DNA of 8,644 nucleotides, taken from contig DGKH01000030.1 of the NCBI GenBank assembly GCA_002386945.1, positions 1 through 8,644 on the forward strand. Direction: 5' to 3'. Source of the DNA: Proteobacteria bacterium UBA4575 (lineage in GTDB: Bacteria; Pseudomonadota; Gammaproteobacteria; UBA4575). Positions within the stretch are counted from its first letter, which is position 1. Each line of letters starts with the position of its first letter. The notes under the pieces were generated by a model. It worked only from the letters and a program-made list of their open reading frames with translations. It did no database searches and was not told the origin of the DNA. Position numbers and translations under genes: made by a program. This document shows positions 1 to 6,572 of the stretch, in pieces.

Positions 1-12
1 TTTCATTTTCAT
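1..12 (-). CDS. Start of an unidentified minus-strand gene, cut by the window edge
   Basis: Only four codons are visible (M-K-M-K), starting at the ATG whose first base is 12 and running leftward out of the window. The case for a real gene is the ribosome-binding site: AGGAGGAG (bases 26-19, read on the minus strand) is a full Shine-Dalgarno match placed 8 bases before the ATG if counted from AGGAGG. A TATAAT -10 element lies at 64-59 on the same strand. A second in-frame ATG (6-4) is less well spaced. The Met-Lys-Met-Lys start would fit a signal peptide, but four residues cannot show that and no product can be named. It lies downstream of proS in the same direction, but 296 bases away, so it probably has its own promoter. 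Confidence 0.6.
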
Positions 13-48
13 TGATTACTCCTCCTCTTTAAATAAAGAGGTCTTTTT
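13..48 (-). promoter_or_regulatory. Leader hairpin overlapping the Shine-Dalgarno of the left-edge gene
   Basis: On the minus strand, CCTCTTT (41-35) and AAAGAGG (30-24) form a perfect 7-bp stem closed by a 4-base loop. The right arm runs into the Shine-Dalgarno AGGAGGAG (26-19), so its first three bases are inside the stem. If transcription starts after the TATAAT at 64-59, the leader would be about 40 bases and consist almost entirely of this hairpin. Inference: it may limit ribosome access, or act as a 5' stabilising structure or thermosensor. Alternative: on the plus strand the same stem is followed by TCTTTTT (42-48) and could be a weak intrinsic terminator, but no plus-strand gene ends here inside the window. 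Confidence 0.45.
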
Positions 49-58
49 GCTAGAGATT

Positions 59-64
59 ATTATA
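59..64 (-). promoter_or_regulatory. Candidate sigma70 -10 box for the left-edge gene
   Basis: The minus strand reads a perfect TATAAT at 64-59. No good -35 hexamer lies at the usual distance: the 15-base spacer gives TTCTTA and the 17-base spacer gives CATTCT. A start around base 52 would yield a leader of about 40 bases ending at the strong ribosome site. Such a -10 can occur by chance in AT-rich DNA, so this is tentative. Confidence 0.4.
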
Positions 65-146
65 GTTATTTTGTGATCTTAAGAATGCATATTCGGCAGA
101 CCTAAAACCAAAACCCCAGTCATTGCTGAGCTGGGATCCTGAGTTC

Positions 147-175
147 AGTGTATGCATAAAAGAACGGTTTGCCAA
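147..175 (-). promoter_or_regulatory. Candidate sigma70 promoter, minus strand
   Basis: Read on the minus strand, TTGGCA (175-170, five of six matches to TTGACA) is followed after exactly 17 bases by TACACT (152-147, four of six matches to TATAAT). Transcription would start near base 140 and run toward the left-edge gene with a leader of about 130 bases. It competes with or supplements the TATAAT at 64-59. Confidence 0.4.
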
Positions 176-192
176 CAAAAAAATTGCTTATA

Positions 193-226
193 AATTAGTA
201 CTTTAGAACGCTCTAATGTACTAATT
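193..226. repeat. 34-base near-perfect inverted repeat downstream of proS
   Basis: AATTAGTAC (193-201) pairs with GTACTAATT (218-226), and inside it TTAGA (203-207) pairs with TCTAA (212-216). That makes 14 base pairs with one T-T mismatch and a 4-base ACGC loop. On the minus strand, where proS transcription arrives, a run of seven T lies at 183-177, nine bases beyond the stem, which is too far for a textbook intrinsic terminator. It could still be the proS 3' end or processing site, or a dyad operator for the left-edge gene. The remaining DNA in 13-308 has no coding signal I can support. Confidence 0.5.
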
Positions 227-308
227 AAGTCCGTTTGAGATCAGCATTTTGCTAGCATTTTTTTTAGTGTAATGACTTTGCTAGAAGAGATTGACGCAGG
301 TGGCTGAT

Positions 309-2024
309 TTAAATTGATTTTAATATTTGATCTAGCTCGGTTTTCAATACCTCGACACCGATTTCACGGCTTTCTTCATCTGTTCGACCTTTGTATTCCA
401 GCATCCCTTTTTCTAAATTTCGCTCACTGATTACGACTCGGTGTGGGATACCAATGAGGTCATGGTCGGCAAACATGATGCCTGGACGTGCTTTACGATC
501 ATCTAATAGTACTTCAATACCCTGTGTCAGTAGGTCACTGTAGAGCTGTTCACAGAAGCTGCGAACTTTGTCTGACTTATCCATATTGATGGGCACAATA
601 GAGACTTGAAAAGGTGCTAGTGCGGGTGGCCAACAGATGCCACGGCCATCAAAGTTTTGCTCTATGGTCGCTGCAACAACACGACTGACACCAATGCCAT
701 AACAGCCCATAGTTACAACAGTCTTTTTACCATTTTGGTCTAATATAGTAGCGTTTAAGCGTTCACTATATTTTTTTCCTAGCTGAAAGATATGGCCTAC
801 TTCAATACCACGACGTATCTTGATCGTGCCTTGGCCATCTGGACTTGGGTCACCAACCTCAATATTGCGTAGGTCAGCGAATGTTGGTCGTGGCAGATCA
901 CGCGTCCAGTTAACATTAATAAGATGGAAGCCTTCTTTGTTTGCACCACAGGCAAAGTCTTCTTGCTGTATTAATGAGTAATCAGCAAGGACTGGGCAGT
1001 TGATGGCCAGTGGGCCGATAAAGCCTGGAGGGCAGCCAATAAGTGTCTTGATCTCAGCTTCCTCAGCGAAGGTAAGCGGTGCCAATACGCCATCTAACTT
1101 CTCCGCCTTAAGCGAATTAAGTTCATGGTCACCACGTAGTAATAAAGCGATTAAACCACCATCTTCGGCTTTAACTAATAGTGTTTTAACGCATTGTGCT
1201 GCCGTTAGATTCAGACTCGCTGAGACCTGCTCGATAGTCTTTGCATCCGGTGTTGAGACCTCACTCATATCAGCAGCCTGTGCAGATAGTGGTTTTTCAT
1301 CGACCGGTAGCAGCGGTGCTAATTCGACATTGGCGGCATAGTCACTCGTTTCACAATAAGCAATTGCGTCTTCACCTGATTCAGCTAGGACATGGAACTC
1401 GTGTGAGGCATTACCACCAATGGAACCGGTGTCTGCGTCTACTGCACGAAACTCTAAGCCCATACGGTTAAAGATTTGGCTGTAGGCTTGATACATGTCG
1501 TGATAAGTCTGCTCTAAGCAATCTTGGGTTTCATGAAATGAGTAAGCGTCTTTCATGATGAACTCACGGGAACGCATGATGCCAAAGCGTGGTCGTATTT
1601 CGTCTCTAAATTTAGTCTGAATTTGATATAGGTTGAGCGGCAACTCCTTGTAAGAGCGAACTTGTTTGCGCACTAAGTCGGTAATAACTTCCTCATGCGT
1701 TGGCCCATAGCAAAATTCACGATTATGCCGATCATGCATGCGTAATAGTTCTGGACCATATTGTTCCCAACGGCCAGATTCTTGCCATAGCTCAGCCGGT
1801 TGCACCGATGGCATGAGTACTTCTAAGCCACCAGCCAAATTCATCTCTTCACGCACAATAGCCTCGGCCTTACGTAATATGCGTAGACCTAAGGGCAGCC
1901 AGGTATACAGGCCAGCACCTAGCTTCCGAATCATGCCAGTACGTAGCATTAATTGATGGCTAACGACCTCAGCGTCGGATGGAACTTCTTTTAGTGTATT
2001 TAATGGGAATTTTGAAACGCGCAT
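309..2024 (-). CDS. proS: Prolyl-tRNA synthetase, bacterial type with editing domain
   Basis: This class II synthetase activates proline with ATP and loads it on tRNA-Pro in the cytoplasm. The 571 residues match the length of the Escherichia coli enzyme. Motif 1 spans about residues 38-72 ([10 protein letters not shown], then EVLMP). The TxE-type loop YGPTHEE is at 106-112. Motif 2 includes [10 protein letters not shown] (139-148) and the following [13 protein letters not shown]. Motif 3 is GCYGIGVSR (440-448), containing the family's active-site Cys (441). Residues about 224-408 are the inserted YbaK-like domain that hydrolyses Ala-tRNA-Pro; Lys280 in QCVKTLLVK corresponds to the editing lysine (Lys279 in E. 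coli), so editing should be intact. The anticodon-binding domain fills about 472-571. The start [15 protein letters not shown] is typical of the family. No clear Shine-Dalgarno is visible before the ATG. Divergent from perM. Confidence 0.97.
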   Translation of the reverse strand: MRVSKFPLNTLKEVPSDAEVVSHQLMLRTGMIRKLGAGLYTWLPLGLRILRKAEAIVREEMNLAGGLEVLMPSVQPAELWQESGRWEQYGPELLRMHDRHNREFCYGPTHEEVITDLVRKQVRSYKELPLNLYQIQTKFRDEIRPRFGIMRSREFIMKDAYSFHETQDCLEQTYHDMYQAYSQIFNRMGLEFRAVDADTGSIGGNASHEFHVLAESGEDAIAYCETSDYAANVELAPLLPVDEKPLSAQAADMSEVSTPDAKTIEQVSASLNLTAAQCVKTLLVKAEDGGLIALLLRGDHELNSLKAEKLDGVLAPLTFAEEAEIKTLIGCPPGFIGPLAINCPVLADYSLIQQEDFACGANKEGFHLINVNWTRDLPRPTFADLRNIEVGDPSPDGQGTIKIRRGIEVGHIFQLGKKYSERLNATILDQNGKKTVVTMGCYGIGVSRVVAATIEQNFDGRGICWPPALAPFQVSIVPINMDKSDKVRSFCEQLYSDLLTQGIEVLLDDRKARPGIMFADHDLIGIPHRVVISERNLEKGMLEYKGRTDEESREIGVEVLKTELDQILKSI

Positions 2025-2045
2025 GATTTTGCTTAATTGTGGGAG

Positions 2046-2110
2046 AGTGAGCCTAGTAAATACGAGAATGAAAACTGACGCAAGCGTGATAAGTGAGCGT
2101 ATGGCTCACT
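2046..2110. repeat. Three copies of AGTGAGC, two forming a dyad, upstream of proS
   Basis: AGTGAGC occurs at 2046-2052 and 2092-2098, and its exact complement GCTCACT at 2104-2110. The last two form a perfect 7-bp inverted repeat around a 5-base centre (GTATG). They bracket the likely proS promoter zone on the minus strand, where TTGCGT (2083-2078) and TTTACT (2060-2055) with a 17-base spacer form a weak sigma70 candidate. The arrangement resembles an operator with a third half-site near the start codon, but no known regulator motif is recognised and no T tract suggests a terminator. Confidence 0.35.
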
Positions 2111-2126
2111 CGAATTGAGATGGATT

Positions 2127-2149
2127 TCAGTATGAAAATGATATACTGA
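2127..2149 (+). promoter_or_regulatory. Extended -10 promoter candidate inside an inverted repeat, toward perM
   Basis: TGATATACT (2139-2147) is an extended -10 element: TG, one base, then TATACT. A start near base 2154 would give perM a leader of about 300 bases. The -10 overlaps the right arm of a perfect 7-bp inverted repeat, TCAGTAT (2127-2133) and ATACTGA (2143-2149), which is where a repressor would block polymerase. The -35 region at the matching distance is poor, as is common for extended -10 promoters; TTGAGA at 2115-2120 is 21 bases away, too far. Read by eye, not scored. Confidence 0.4.
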
Positions 2150-2450
2150 GAAGCCCATTAAATAATTATTAAGCGATAGTGGATAGCGGACTGTAGGTAT
2201 AAAAGTCTTTTATGCCGTAATACGGCGTACTGAGTTTCACTAAAGTAGCAGTTGAAAAAGAACTCTCCCTGAAAAATCTAGCTGCGATACCATTAAACCC
2301 ACCGTTGCCTAGACCATTTTTCTTAGTTCGTCGGAGACAACAACGGGTCATGGATAATTGATTAGATTTCGCTCGTGGCTTCTGTGATAAGGCCGACGCT
2401 AAGGAATAGGCTAGATAACAGGATGTTTTTTAAAGCTGGAGATACCGCAT
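2150..2450. other. Gene-free stretch between the proS/perM promoters and perM
   Basis: About 300 bases with no coding region I can support. A 60-codon minus-strand open frame (2351-2169) has no ribosome site and no recognisable sequence. The stretch contains two abutting perfect palindromes at 2199-2226 (reported separately) and no tRNA or known riboswitch signature. If the extended -10 promoter at 2139-2147 is used, it would be the 5' untranslated leader of perM; it could equally hold a small RNA, but no convincing intrinsic terminator was found inside it. Confidence 0.4.
2199..2226. repeat. Two abutting perfect inverted repeats
   Basis: ATAAAA-gtc-TTTTAT (2199-2213) is followed without a gap by GCCGTA-a-TACGGC (2214-2226). 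Each is a perfect 6-bp dyad with a very short centre (3 bases and 1 base). The centres are too tight for stable RNA hairpins at full stem length, which fits protein-binding dyads slightly better than a terminator. No regulator is recognised. Confidence 0.4.
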
Positions 2451-3512
2451 ATGTTTAATTACTTCAAATCTTGGTACCAACGTAATTTTTCAAACCCACA
2501 AGTCGTCACCCTGAGTATATTTTTGCTAACAGGGCTAGGTGTTATCTTGTTTGCAGGTGAATTACTTGCTCCGGTACTCACCAGCCTAGTCATTGCTTAC
2601 TTATTAGATGGCGCAGTAAATACGCTACAAAAAGGCCACAGCCCCCGCAGTATCGCTCTGCTGCTAGTGTTTGTAACATTTATTGCCGTACTATTTGGAT
2701 TGATCTTCTTATTTCTGCCATTGTTCTCAAAACAGCTGTCACAGTTTATTTTGGAATTGCCGGTCATGATCTCCGCTGGACAGCAATTATTGTTAGAGCT
2801 GCCACAGCGCTTCCCTACCTTGGTTACGGAACAACAGATGATCGAACTCATCGGTATGATTCGTAGTCAGGTGCTGCTCTTGGGCCAGGGCTTGCTGCTG
2901 AAACCCTTTGCCTCTGTAGTGGGCTTAATCAGTATTTTGATTTACTTAGTCTTAGTGCCACTGATGGTTTTTTTCATGCTCAAAGATAAGGCTATGATCC
3001 TGTCTTGGATCGAAGGCTTTGTGCCGCATGATCGTGAGTTGAGCCATGAGGTCTGGTTTGAAGTGAACGGTAAAATTGCCAGCTATGTACGCGGTAAGGC
3101 GATCGAGATTGGTATCGTATTCAGTGTGACCTATATTACGTTTAGTGTGATTGGGCTTAATTATGCGTTGATATTAGCGGTGTTAGTCGGGCTTTCAGTG
3201 ATTATTCCGTATGCCGGTGCAGCGGTTGTTACTCTGCCGATTATTTTTGTCGCCTATACTCAGTTTGGCGCCAGTAGCTTGTTCTTTTATAGCTTGTTTG
3301 CATATGCCGTGATTCAGTTCTTAGATGGCAATATTTTAGTGCCGTTACTGTTCTCGGAGCTGGTTAATCTACATCCAGTGGCGATTATCTTGGCGGTATT
3401 GTTTTTTGGCGGTCTTTGGGGTGTGTGGGGGGTGTTTTTTGCAATTCCACTAGCGACCCTCATCAGCGCTGTCATAAATGCTTGGCCGAGTGCTAGCCCG
3501 AGTTCGGTTTAA
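2451..3512 (+). CDS. perM: AI-2E family (PerM-like) inner-membrane transporter
   Basis: A 353-residue polytopic inner-membrane protein of the AI-2E transporter superfamily, the length of E. coli PerM. Hydrophobic segments lie at about 18-56 (two passes), 67-93, 147-177, 218-272 and 277-345, with a soluble helical stretch at about 94-146 and a cytoplasmic-looking linker around 178-215. Family signatures are GLSVIIPYAGA (247-257) and the C-terminal block DGNILVPLLF, LHPVAII and GGLWGVWGV leading to FAIPLA. The start is supported by GGAG (2438-2441) 9 bases upstream. Members of this family have been linked to quorum-signal export, Na+/H+ exchange or other transport; the substrate of PerM-type proteins is not settled, so the symbol reflects similarity only. 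It precedes dapA in the same direction but 107 bases separate them and dapA has its own promoter candidate. Confidence 0.88.
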   Translation: MFNYFKSWYQRNFSNPQVVTLSIFLLTGLGVILFAGELLAPVLTSLVIAYLLDGAVNTLQKGHSPRSIALLLVFVTFIAVLFGLIFLFLPLFSKQLSQFILELPVMISAGQQLLLELPQRFPTLVTEQQMIELIGMIRSQVLLLGQGLLLKPFASVVGLISILIYLVLVPLMVFFMLKDKAMILSWIEGFVPHDRELSHEVWFEVNGKIASYVRGKAIEIGIVFSVTYITFSVIGLNYALILAVLVGLSVIIPYAGAAVVTLPIIFVAYTQFGASSLFFYSLFAYAVIQFLDGNILVPLLFSELVNLHPVAIILAVLFFGGLWGVWGVFFAIPLATLISAVINAWPSASPSSV

Positions 3513-3520
3513 CGACAGAT

Positions 3521-3538
3521 AGTCGCTAAAAGCCGACT
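3521..3538 (+). other. Small hairpin just after perM
   Basis: AGTCGCT (3521-3527) pairs with AGC-GACT (3531-3538, one bulged C at 3534) around a 3-base AAA loop, starting 9 bases after the perM stop codon. No T tract follows, so it is not a canonical intrinsic terminator; it may protect the perM 3' end or attenuate readthrough into dapA. Confidence 0.3.
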
Positions 3539-3556
3539 CAATACGTTAGCCCTCGC

Positions 3557-3585
3557 TTGTAAAGAATGGGCCTGCCTATTACTAT
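3557..3585 (+). promoter_or_regulatory. Candidate sigma70 promoter for dapA
   Basis: TTGTAA (3557-3562) and TACTAT (3580-3585) are separated by exactly 17 bases, each with four of six consensus matches. A transcript would start near 3592, 28 bases before the dapA ATG at 3620. This would exclude the upstream in-frame ATG at 3566 from the mRNA. Confidence 0.45.
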
Positions 3586-3619
3586 GCGGCGATCGAATTT
3601 GAAGTATACGGAGCACGAA

Positions 3620-4495
3620 ATGTTCACAGGTAGCATGGTGGCGATTGCCACACCTATGCGAGAAGACGGCGCGGTTGATTATGATGCCTTAGCCGGCCTG
3701 GTCGATTTCCATCTGCAAAATGAGACCGATGTCATCATTCCAGCAGGTACCACTGGTGAATCAGCCACTCTTAATCATGAAGAGCATTGTGAAGTTATTC
3801 GCTTTGTTGTCGAGGAAGTGAAAGGCCGAGTGCCTGTAGTCGGTGGTACTGGTGCGAATTCAACGTGGGAGGCTGTATCGCTTACTCGTTGTGCAGCAGA
3901 TGCCGGCGTGGATGCCTGCTTATTAGTGACGCCGTACTATAATAAACCAACACAAGAAGGTCTCTACCAGCACTATAAGAAAGTGGCGGAAGAGGTCGAC
4001 GTACCGCAAATCTTATATAACGTGCCAAGTCGCACAGCCTGCGATATGTTGCCTGAGACAATCGAGCGTCTATCGCATGTGGATAATATTGTGGGTGTTA
4101 AAGAAGCCAGCGGTGATATGAGCCGTGCAGTGACCATCAAGAAAAATTGCGGTGATAACTTTATGGTCGTAAGTGGTGAAGATGGACAGGCGATGGAGTC
4201 AATTTTGGCCGGTGGCCAGGGTGTGATCTCAGTAACAGCTAACATCGCACCAAAGCTGATGCATCGCATGTGTATGGCCGCATTAGCCGGCGACCGTGCA
4301 CAGGCTGAAGAATGTAATGATAAGATCAAAGACTTACATGAAGTGCTCTTTATTGAGTCGAATCCGATTCCAACTAAATGGGCACTGCAGCAGATGGGTC
4401 TGATTGCTGCTGGTGTAAGGCTGCCTCTTACGCCGTTGGCAGAGCAGTATCATGAGGCTGTACGTAACGCTTTGATTAAAGCGGATTGTTTATAA
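3620..4495 (+). CDS. dapA: 4-hydroxy-tetrahydrodipicolinate synthase
   Basis: DapA condenses pyruvate with L-aspartate semialdehyde, the first committed step of the lysine and diaminopimelate branch, in the cytoplasm. The 291-residue (beta/alpha)8 barrel matches E. coli residue numbering exactly: Schiff-base Lys161 (GVKEAS), the Thr44/Tyr107/Tyr133 proton relay and substrate-binding Arg138 are all present. The E. coli lysine-feedback residues Ser48, His53, His56, Asn80, Glu84 and Tyr106 are also kept, so allosteric inhibition by lysine is predicted. The start at 3620 (MFTGSMVAIATPM) is chosen over an in-frame ATG at 3566 because it fits the family N-terminus, has GGAG (3610-3613) six bases upstream, and lies after the promoter candidate; the extra 18 residues resemble no DapA sequence. 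bamC follows after 21 bases, suggesting one operon. Confidence 0.97.
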   Translation: MFTGSMVAIATPMREDGAVDYDALAGLVDFHLQNETDVIIPAGTTGESATLNHEEHCEVIRFVVEEVKGRVPVVGGTGANSTWEAVSLTRCAADAGVDACLLVTPYYNKPTQEGLYQHYKKVAEEVDVPQILYNVPSRTACDMLPETIERLSHVDNIVGVKEASGDMSRAVTIKKNCGDNFMVVSGEDGQAMESILAGGQGVISVTANIAPKLMHRMCMAALAGDRAQAEECNDKIKDLHEVLFIESNPIPTKWALQQMGLIAAGVRLPLTPLAEQYHEAVRNALIKADCL

Positions 4496-4516
4496 AACTA
4501 TTAGGATTAGCTAACT

Positions 4517-5569
4517 GTGATGAATTTCCGATCGGTAAAAATTGTATTGCTGTTAGTCAGCATTATGAGTCTGCAGTCTTGTGCTTTAGTGAACCGGTTT
4601 GCGGGAACTAAATACGGTGAAGCAGGTAGCATCGGAGGCTTGGAAGCACCACCTGAACTGGTCACTCCAGAATGGGACGAAAGTTTAAAGATTCCTCAGA
4701 CTAGTGCTGATCGTATCAGTGCCTTAGAAACATATGGTAAGGATATTGATGCCAGTGTAGCGCCTGATTTTGTCGACGTGTCTGTGCGCCGTGAAGGTGA
4801 TCTGCGATGGTTAGAGGCTGAAATTGATCCAGTTAATATATGGCCGTTATTGCGTTCTTTCTGGGCCAATCAAGGTATACCTCTAGAACGTGACGAACCT
4901 ATGTTGGGTGTCATGGAGACAGACTGGATTGATGATATTGATTCAGAGAGTGCTGGTGTTAGTGGTGGCCGTGAGTTTACTGCGACACGTAGTAAGTACC
5001 GTATACGTTTAGAGCGTGAGCCTAATTCAATTACTAATATCTTCCTCAGTGAGCGTCGCTCAGAGTTGCAGGCGGTGACAGAGCAGGGTGCGGTTTGGAC
5101 AGTAGTGGCGGCGGATCCAGAAACAGAGGCCGAAATGATAGTTAATCTCATGGAGCATGTAGGTCGCTCACGTGAGGAAGCCTTGTTTGAAGTGGCGAAT
5201 ACACAGGGCCCACGTCTCTACATAGAGATGCAGGATATTGATGGGGTGCCGGTCTTGGTTGTTGGTGATAGCTACAGTCGTGTCTGGCGTCGTACTGGAA
5301 TAGCACTGGATCGTGCAGGTATGCCGGTTATTGAGCAGAATCGTAGTGAAGCCTATTACTCTTTCACGGTCGGTGGCTTAAATTTACCAGAAGAGATTGA
5401 TCTTAACGCTACGCGTTATCAAGTGCATTTGCTGCCACAGGGTGACGTGACTCTGATCACGGTGCATGCAATGGGAGATGGTGTTTCTGAGATGATTACA
5501 GATCAAGAAGCACGCATTTTATTGCAACAGATCTTGAATAGTTATCAGGTGTTTAGAACCACGGGCTAA
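4517..5569 (+). CDS. bamC: Outer membrane protein assembly factor BamC (NlpB/DapX)
   Basis: BamC is a lipoprotein of the Bam complex, which folds beta-barrel proteins into the outer membrane. The 350-residue product starts with a signal peptide (Lys-Ile-Val-Leu3 core) ending in the lipobox LQSC, with the lipidated Cys at residue 22; Ala follows, so no inner-membrane retention signal. Residues about 32-90 form the extended, acidic, proline-containing segment that contacts BamD in E. coli. Two helix-grip domains follow at about 93-220 and 230-348; the first shows the family pattern WPLLRSFWANQG and then GVMETDW. Length is close to E. coli BamC. The start is ambiguous by one codon: GTG at 4517 is 10 bases from AGGA (4503-4506), ATG at 4520 is 13 bases away. 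The dapA-bamC order is conserved in many gammaproteobacteria; purC, often next, is absent here. Confidence 0.92.
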   Translation: MMNFRSVKIVLLLVSIMSLQSCALVNRFAGTKYGEAGSIGGLEAPPELVTPEWDESLKIPQTSADRISALETYGKDIDASVAPDFVDVSVRREGDLRWLEAEIDPVNIWPLLRSFWANQGIPLERDEPMLGVMETDWIDDIDSESAGVSGGREFTATRSKYRIRLEREPNSITNIFLSERRSELQAVTEQGAVWTVVAADPETEAEMIVNLMEHVGRSREEALFEVANTQGPRLYIEMQDIDGVPVLVVGDSYSRVWRRTGIALDRAGMPVIEQNRSEAYYSFTVGGLNLPEEIDLNATRYQVHLLPQGDVTLITVHAMGDGVSEMITDQEARILLQQILNSYQVFRTTG

Positions 5570-5613
5570 GTGAATTTATCCCGACTACTGGTCGTTAAAA
5601 GAAATCGTTAGAT

Positions 5614-5646
5614 AAAAAAAGAGCGCTGAATAAGCGCTCTTTTTTT
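5614..5646. terminator. Symmetric bidirectional intrinsic terminator between bamC and folE2
   Basis: GAGCGCT (5621-5627) and AGCGCTC (5633-5639) form a perfect GC-rich stem around a 5-base loop. Seven A precede it (5614-5620) and seven T follow (5640-5646), so the two 14-base arms are fully complementary and the structure terminates equally on both strands. It lies 44 bases after the bamC stop and 25 bases after the folE2 stop, and serves both convergent operons. Confidence 0.93.
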
Positions 5647-5671
5647 GTATCGAATATCTACAAACAGGTAA

Positions 5672-6484
5672 TTATTCGGCGCTTTTATCCTTTTCAATAT
5701 AAGCATAGGCCGAATGGTTATGAATAGACTCGAAGTTTTCTGATTCAACTCTGTAAGACAGAATGCGATCATCGGCATTCAATTGAGTTGCGATATCACG
5801 GACTAAGTCTTCTACGAATTTTGGATTATCGTAAGCTTCTTCAGTCACATATTTCTCATCTGGACGCTTGAGCAAGGCGTAAAGCTGACAAGAAGCCTGC
5901 GCTTCTATCATCTCAATCAATTCTTCGACCCAAACAAAGTCGGCAATGCGAACCAGTAGGGTAATGTGTGAACGTTGATTGTGTGCGCCGTACTCAGAGA
6001 TGCTCTTTGAGCATGGGCATAGGCTGGTTACTGGAACCAGTACACGCACATCAGTCCTAGTGACACCATCTGCAATCTCACCAAGGAATGTAACTTCATA
6101 GTCGAGCAAGCTTTCTACGCCACTCACTGGGGCTGTTTTCTTGACGAAATATGGGAATGTCATCTCGATATGTCCAGAATCAGATTCTAAACGGACAGCC
6201 ATTTTCTCCAGCATCTCACCAAATGACTTAACCGAAATTTCACGGTCGTATTCATTCAATATCTCGACAAAGCGAGACATATGAGTGCCTTTGAAGTTAT
6301 GCGGTAGATGCACATACATATTGAAGTCTGCAATAGTGGCCTGCTCACCGCCAGAACGATCAAGCACACGGACTGGGTGCTTAATGCCCTTAATACCGAC
6401 CTTGTCGATAGGGATCTTGCGGGTATCTTCTTTATTTTGTGTATCAGGAATAGACTGCACAGGGGTATCAGTGCTTGAGCTCAT
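5672..6484 (-). CDS. folE2: GTP cyclohydrolase FolE2 (type IB)
   Basis: FolE2 converts GTP to 7,8-dihydroneopterin triphosphate and formate, the first step of tetrahydrofolate (and queuosine precursor) synthesis. It is unrelated in sequence to the zinc-dependent FolE (both have a tunnelling fold) and can work with other metals. The 270 residues include the signature SLCPCSK (154-160) with the active-site Cys156, then YGAHNQRSH (165-173), and the C-terminal [11 protein letters not shown] (252-262). By comparison with the gonococcal enzyme as I remember it, Cys156, His168, Glu225 and His255 are the likely metal or catalytic residues. The first ~25 residues are polar and probably disordered. AGAAGG (6501-6496 on the minus strand) lies 11 bases before the ATG. 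It follows dxs by 88 bases with no terminator, so co-transcription is likely; no Zur box is visible upstream. Confidence 0.97.
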   Translation of the reverse strand: MSSSTDTPVQSIPDTQNKEDTRKIPIDKVGIKGIKHPVRVLDRSGGEQATIADFNMYVHLPHNFKGTHMSRFVEILNEYDREISVKSFGEMLEKMAVRLESDSGHIEMTFPYFVKKTAPVSGVESLLDYEVTFLGEIADGVTRTDVRVLVPVTSLCPCSKSISEYGAHNQRSHITLLVRIADFVWVEELIEMIEAQASCQLYALLKRPDEKYVTEEAYDNPKFVEDLVRDIATQLNADDRILSYRVESENFESIHNHSAYAYIEKDKSAE

Positions 6485-6572
6485 AATTTAGGTAACCTTC
6501 TTAATAAAAATAGGCTGGCGCGGGATTTCCGCATAAATATTGATCGAACGATACTACGTCAGCGATTTGCCC

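Noticed and set aside
69..94. CRP-like half-site (TCACA/TGTGA) near the left-edge promoter
   Set aside because: Only one half matches; the other half is CATTC or similar at the required spacing, so no CRP site is called.
1000..1956. Plus-strand open frames opposite proS
   Set aside because: They are antisense to a well-supported synthetase gene, have no ribosome sites of note and no recognisable sequence. The same applies to open frames opposite perM, dapA, bamC, folE2 and dxs.
2169..2351. 60-codon open frame on the minus strand between proS and perM
   Set aside because: No Shine-Dalgarno before its ATG, no recognisable family or domain, and it runs through the abutting palindromes; most likely chance, though a small unknown protein cannot be excluded.
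2150..2450. Several GGA triplets that could suggest CsrA/RsmA binding in the perM leader
   Set aside because: Their number is close to what chance gives in 300 bases and they are not displayed in clear hairpin loops.
2423..2458. 11-codon upstream frame (MFFKAGDTAYV) overlapping the perM start
   Set aside because: No properly spaced ribosome site of its own; short frames like this are expected by chance, so an attenuating leader peptide is not supported.
6485..6572. Possible Zur box or separate promoter upstream of folE2
   Set aside because: I looked for a GTTATA-type dyad and for spaced -35/-10 hexamers and found neither; only a short 4-bp GCGG/CCGC dyad is present.
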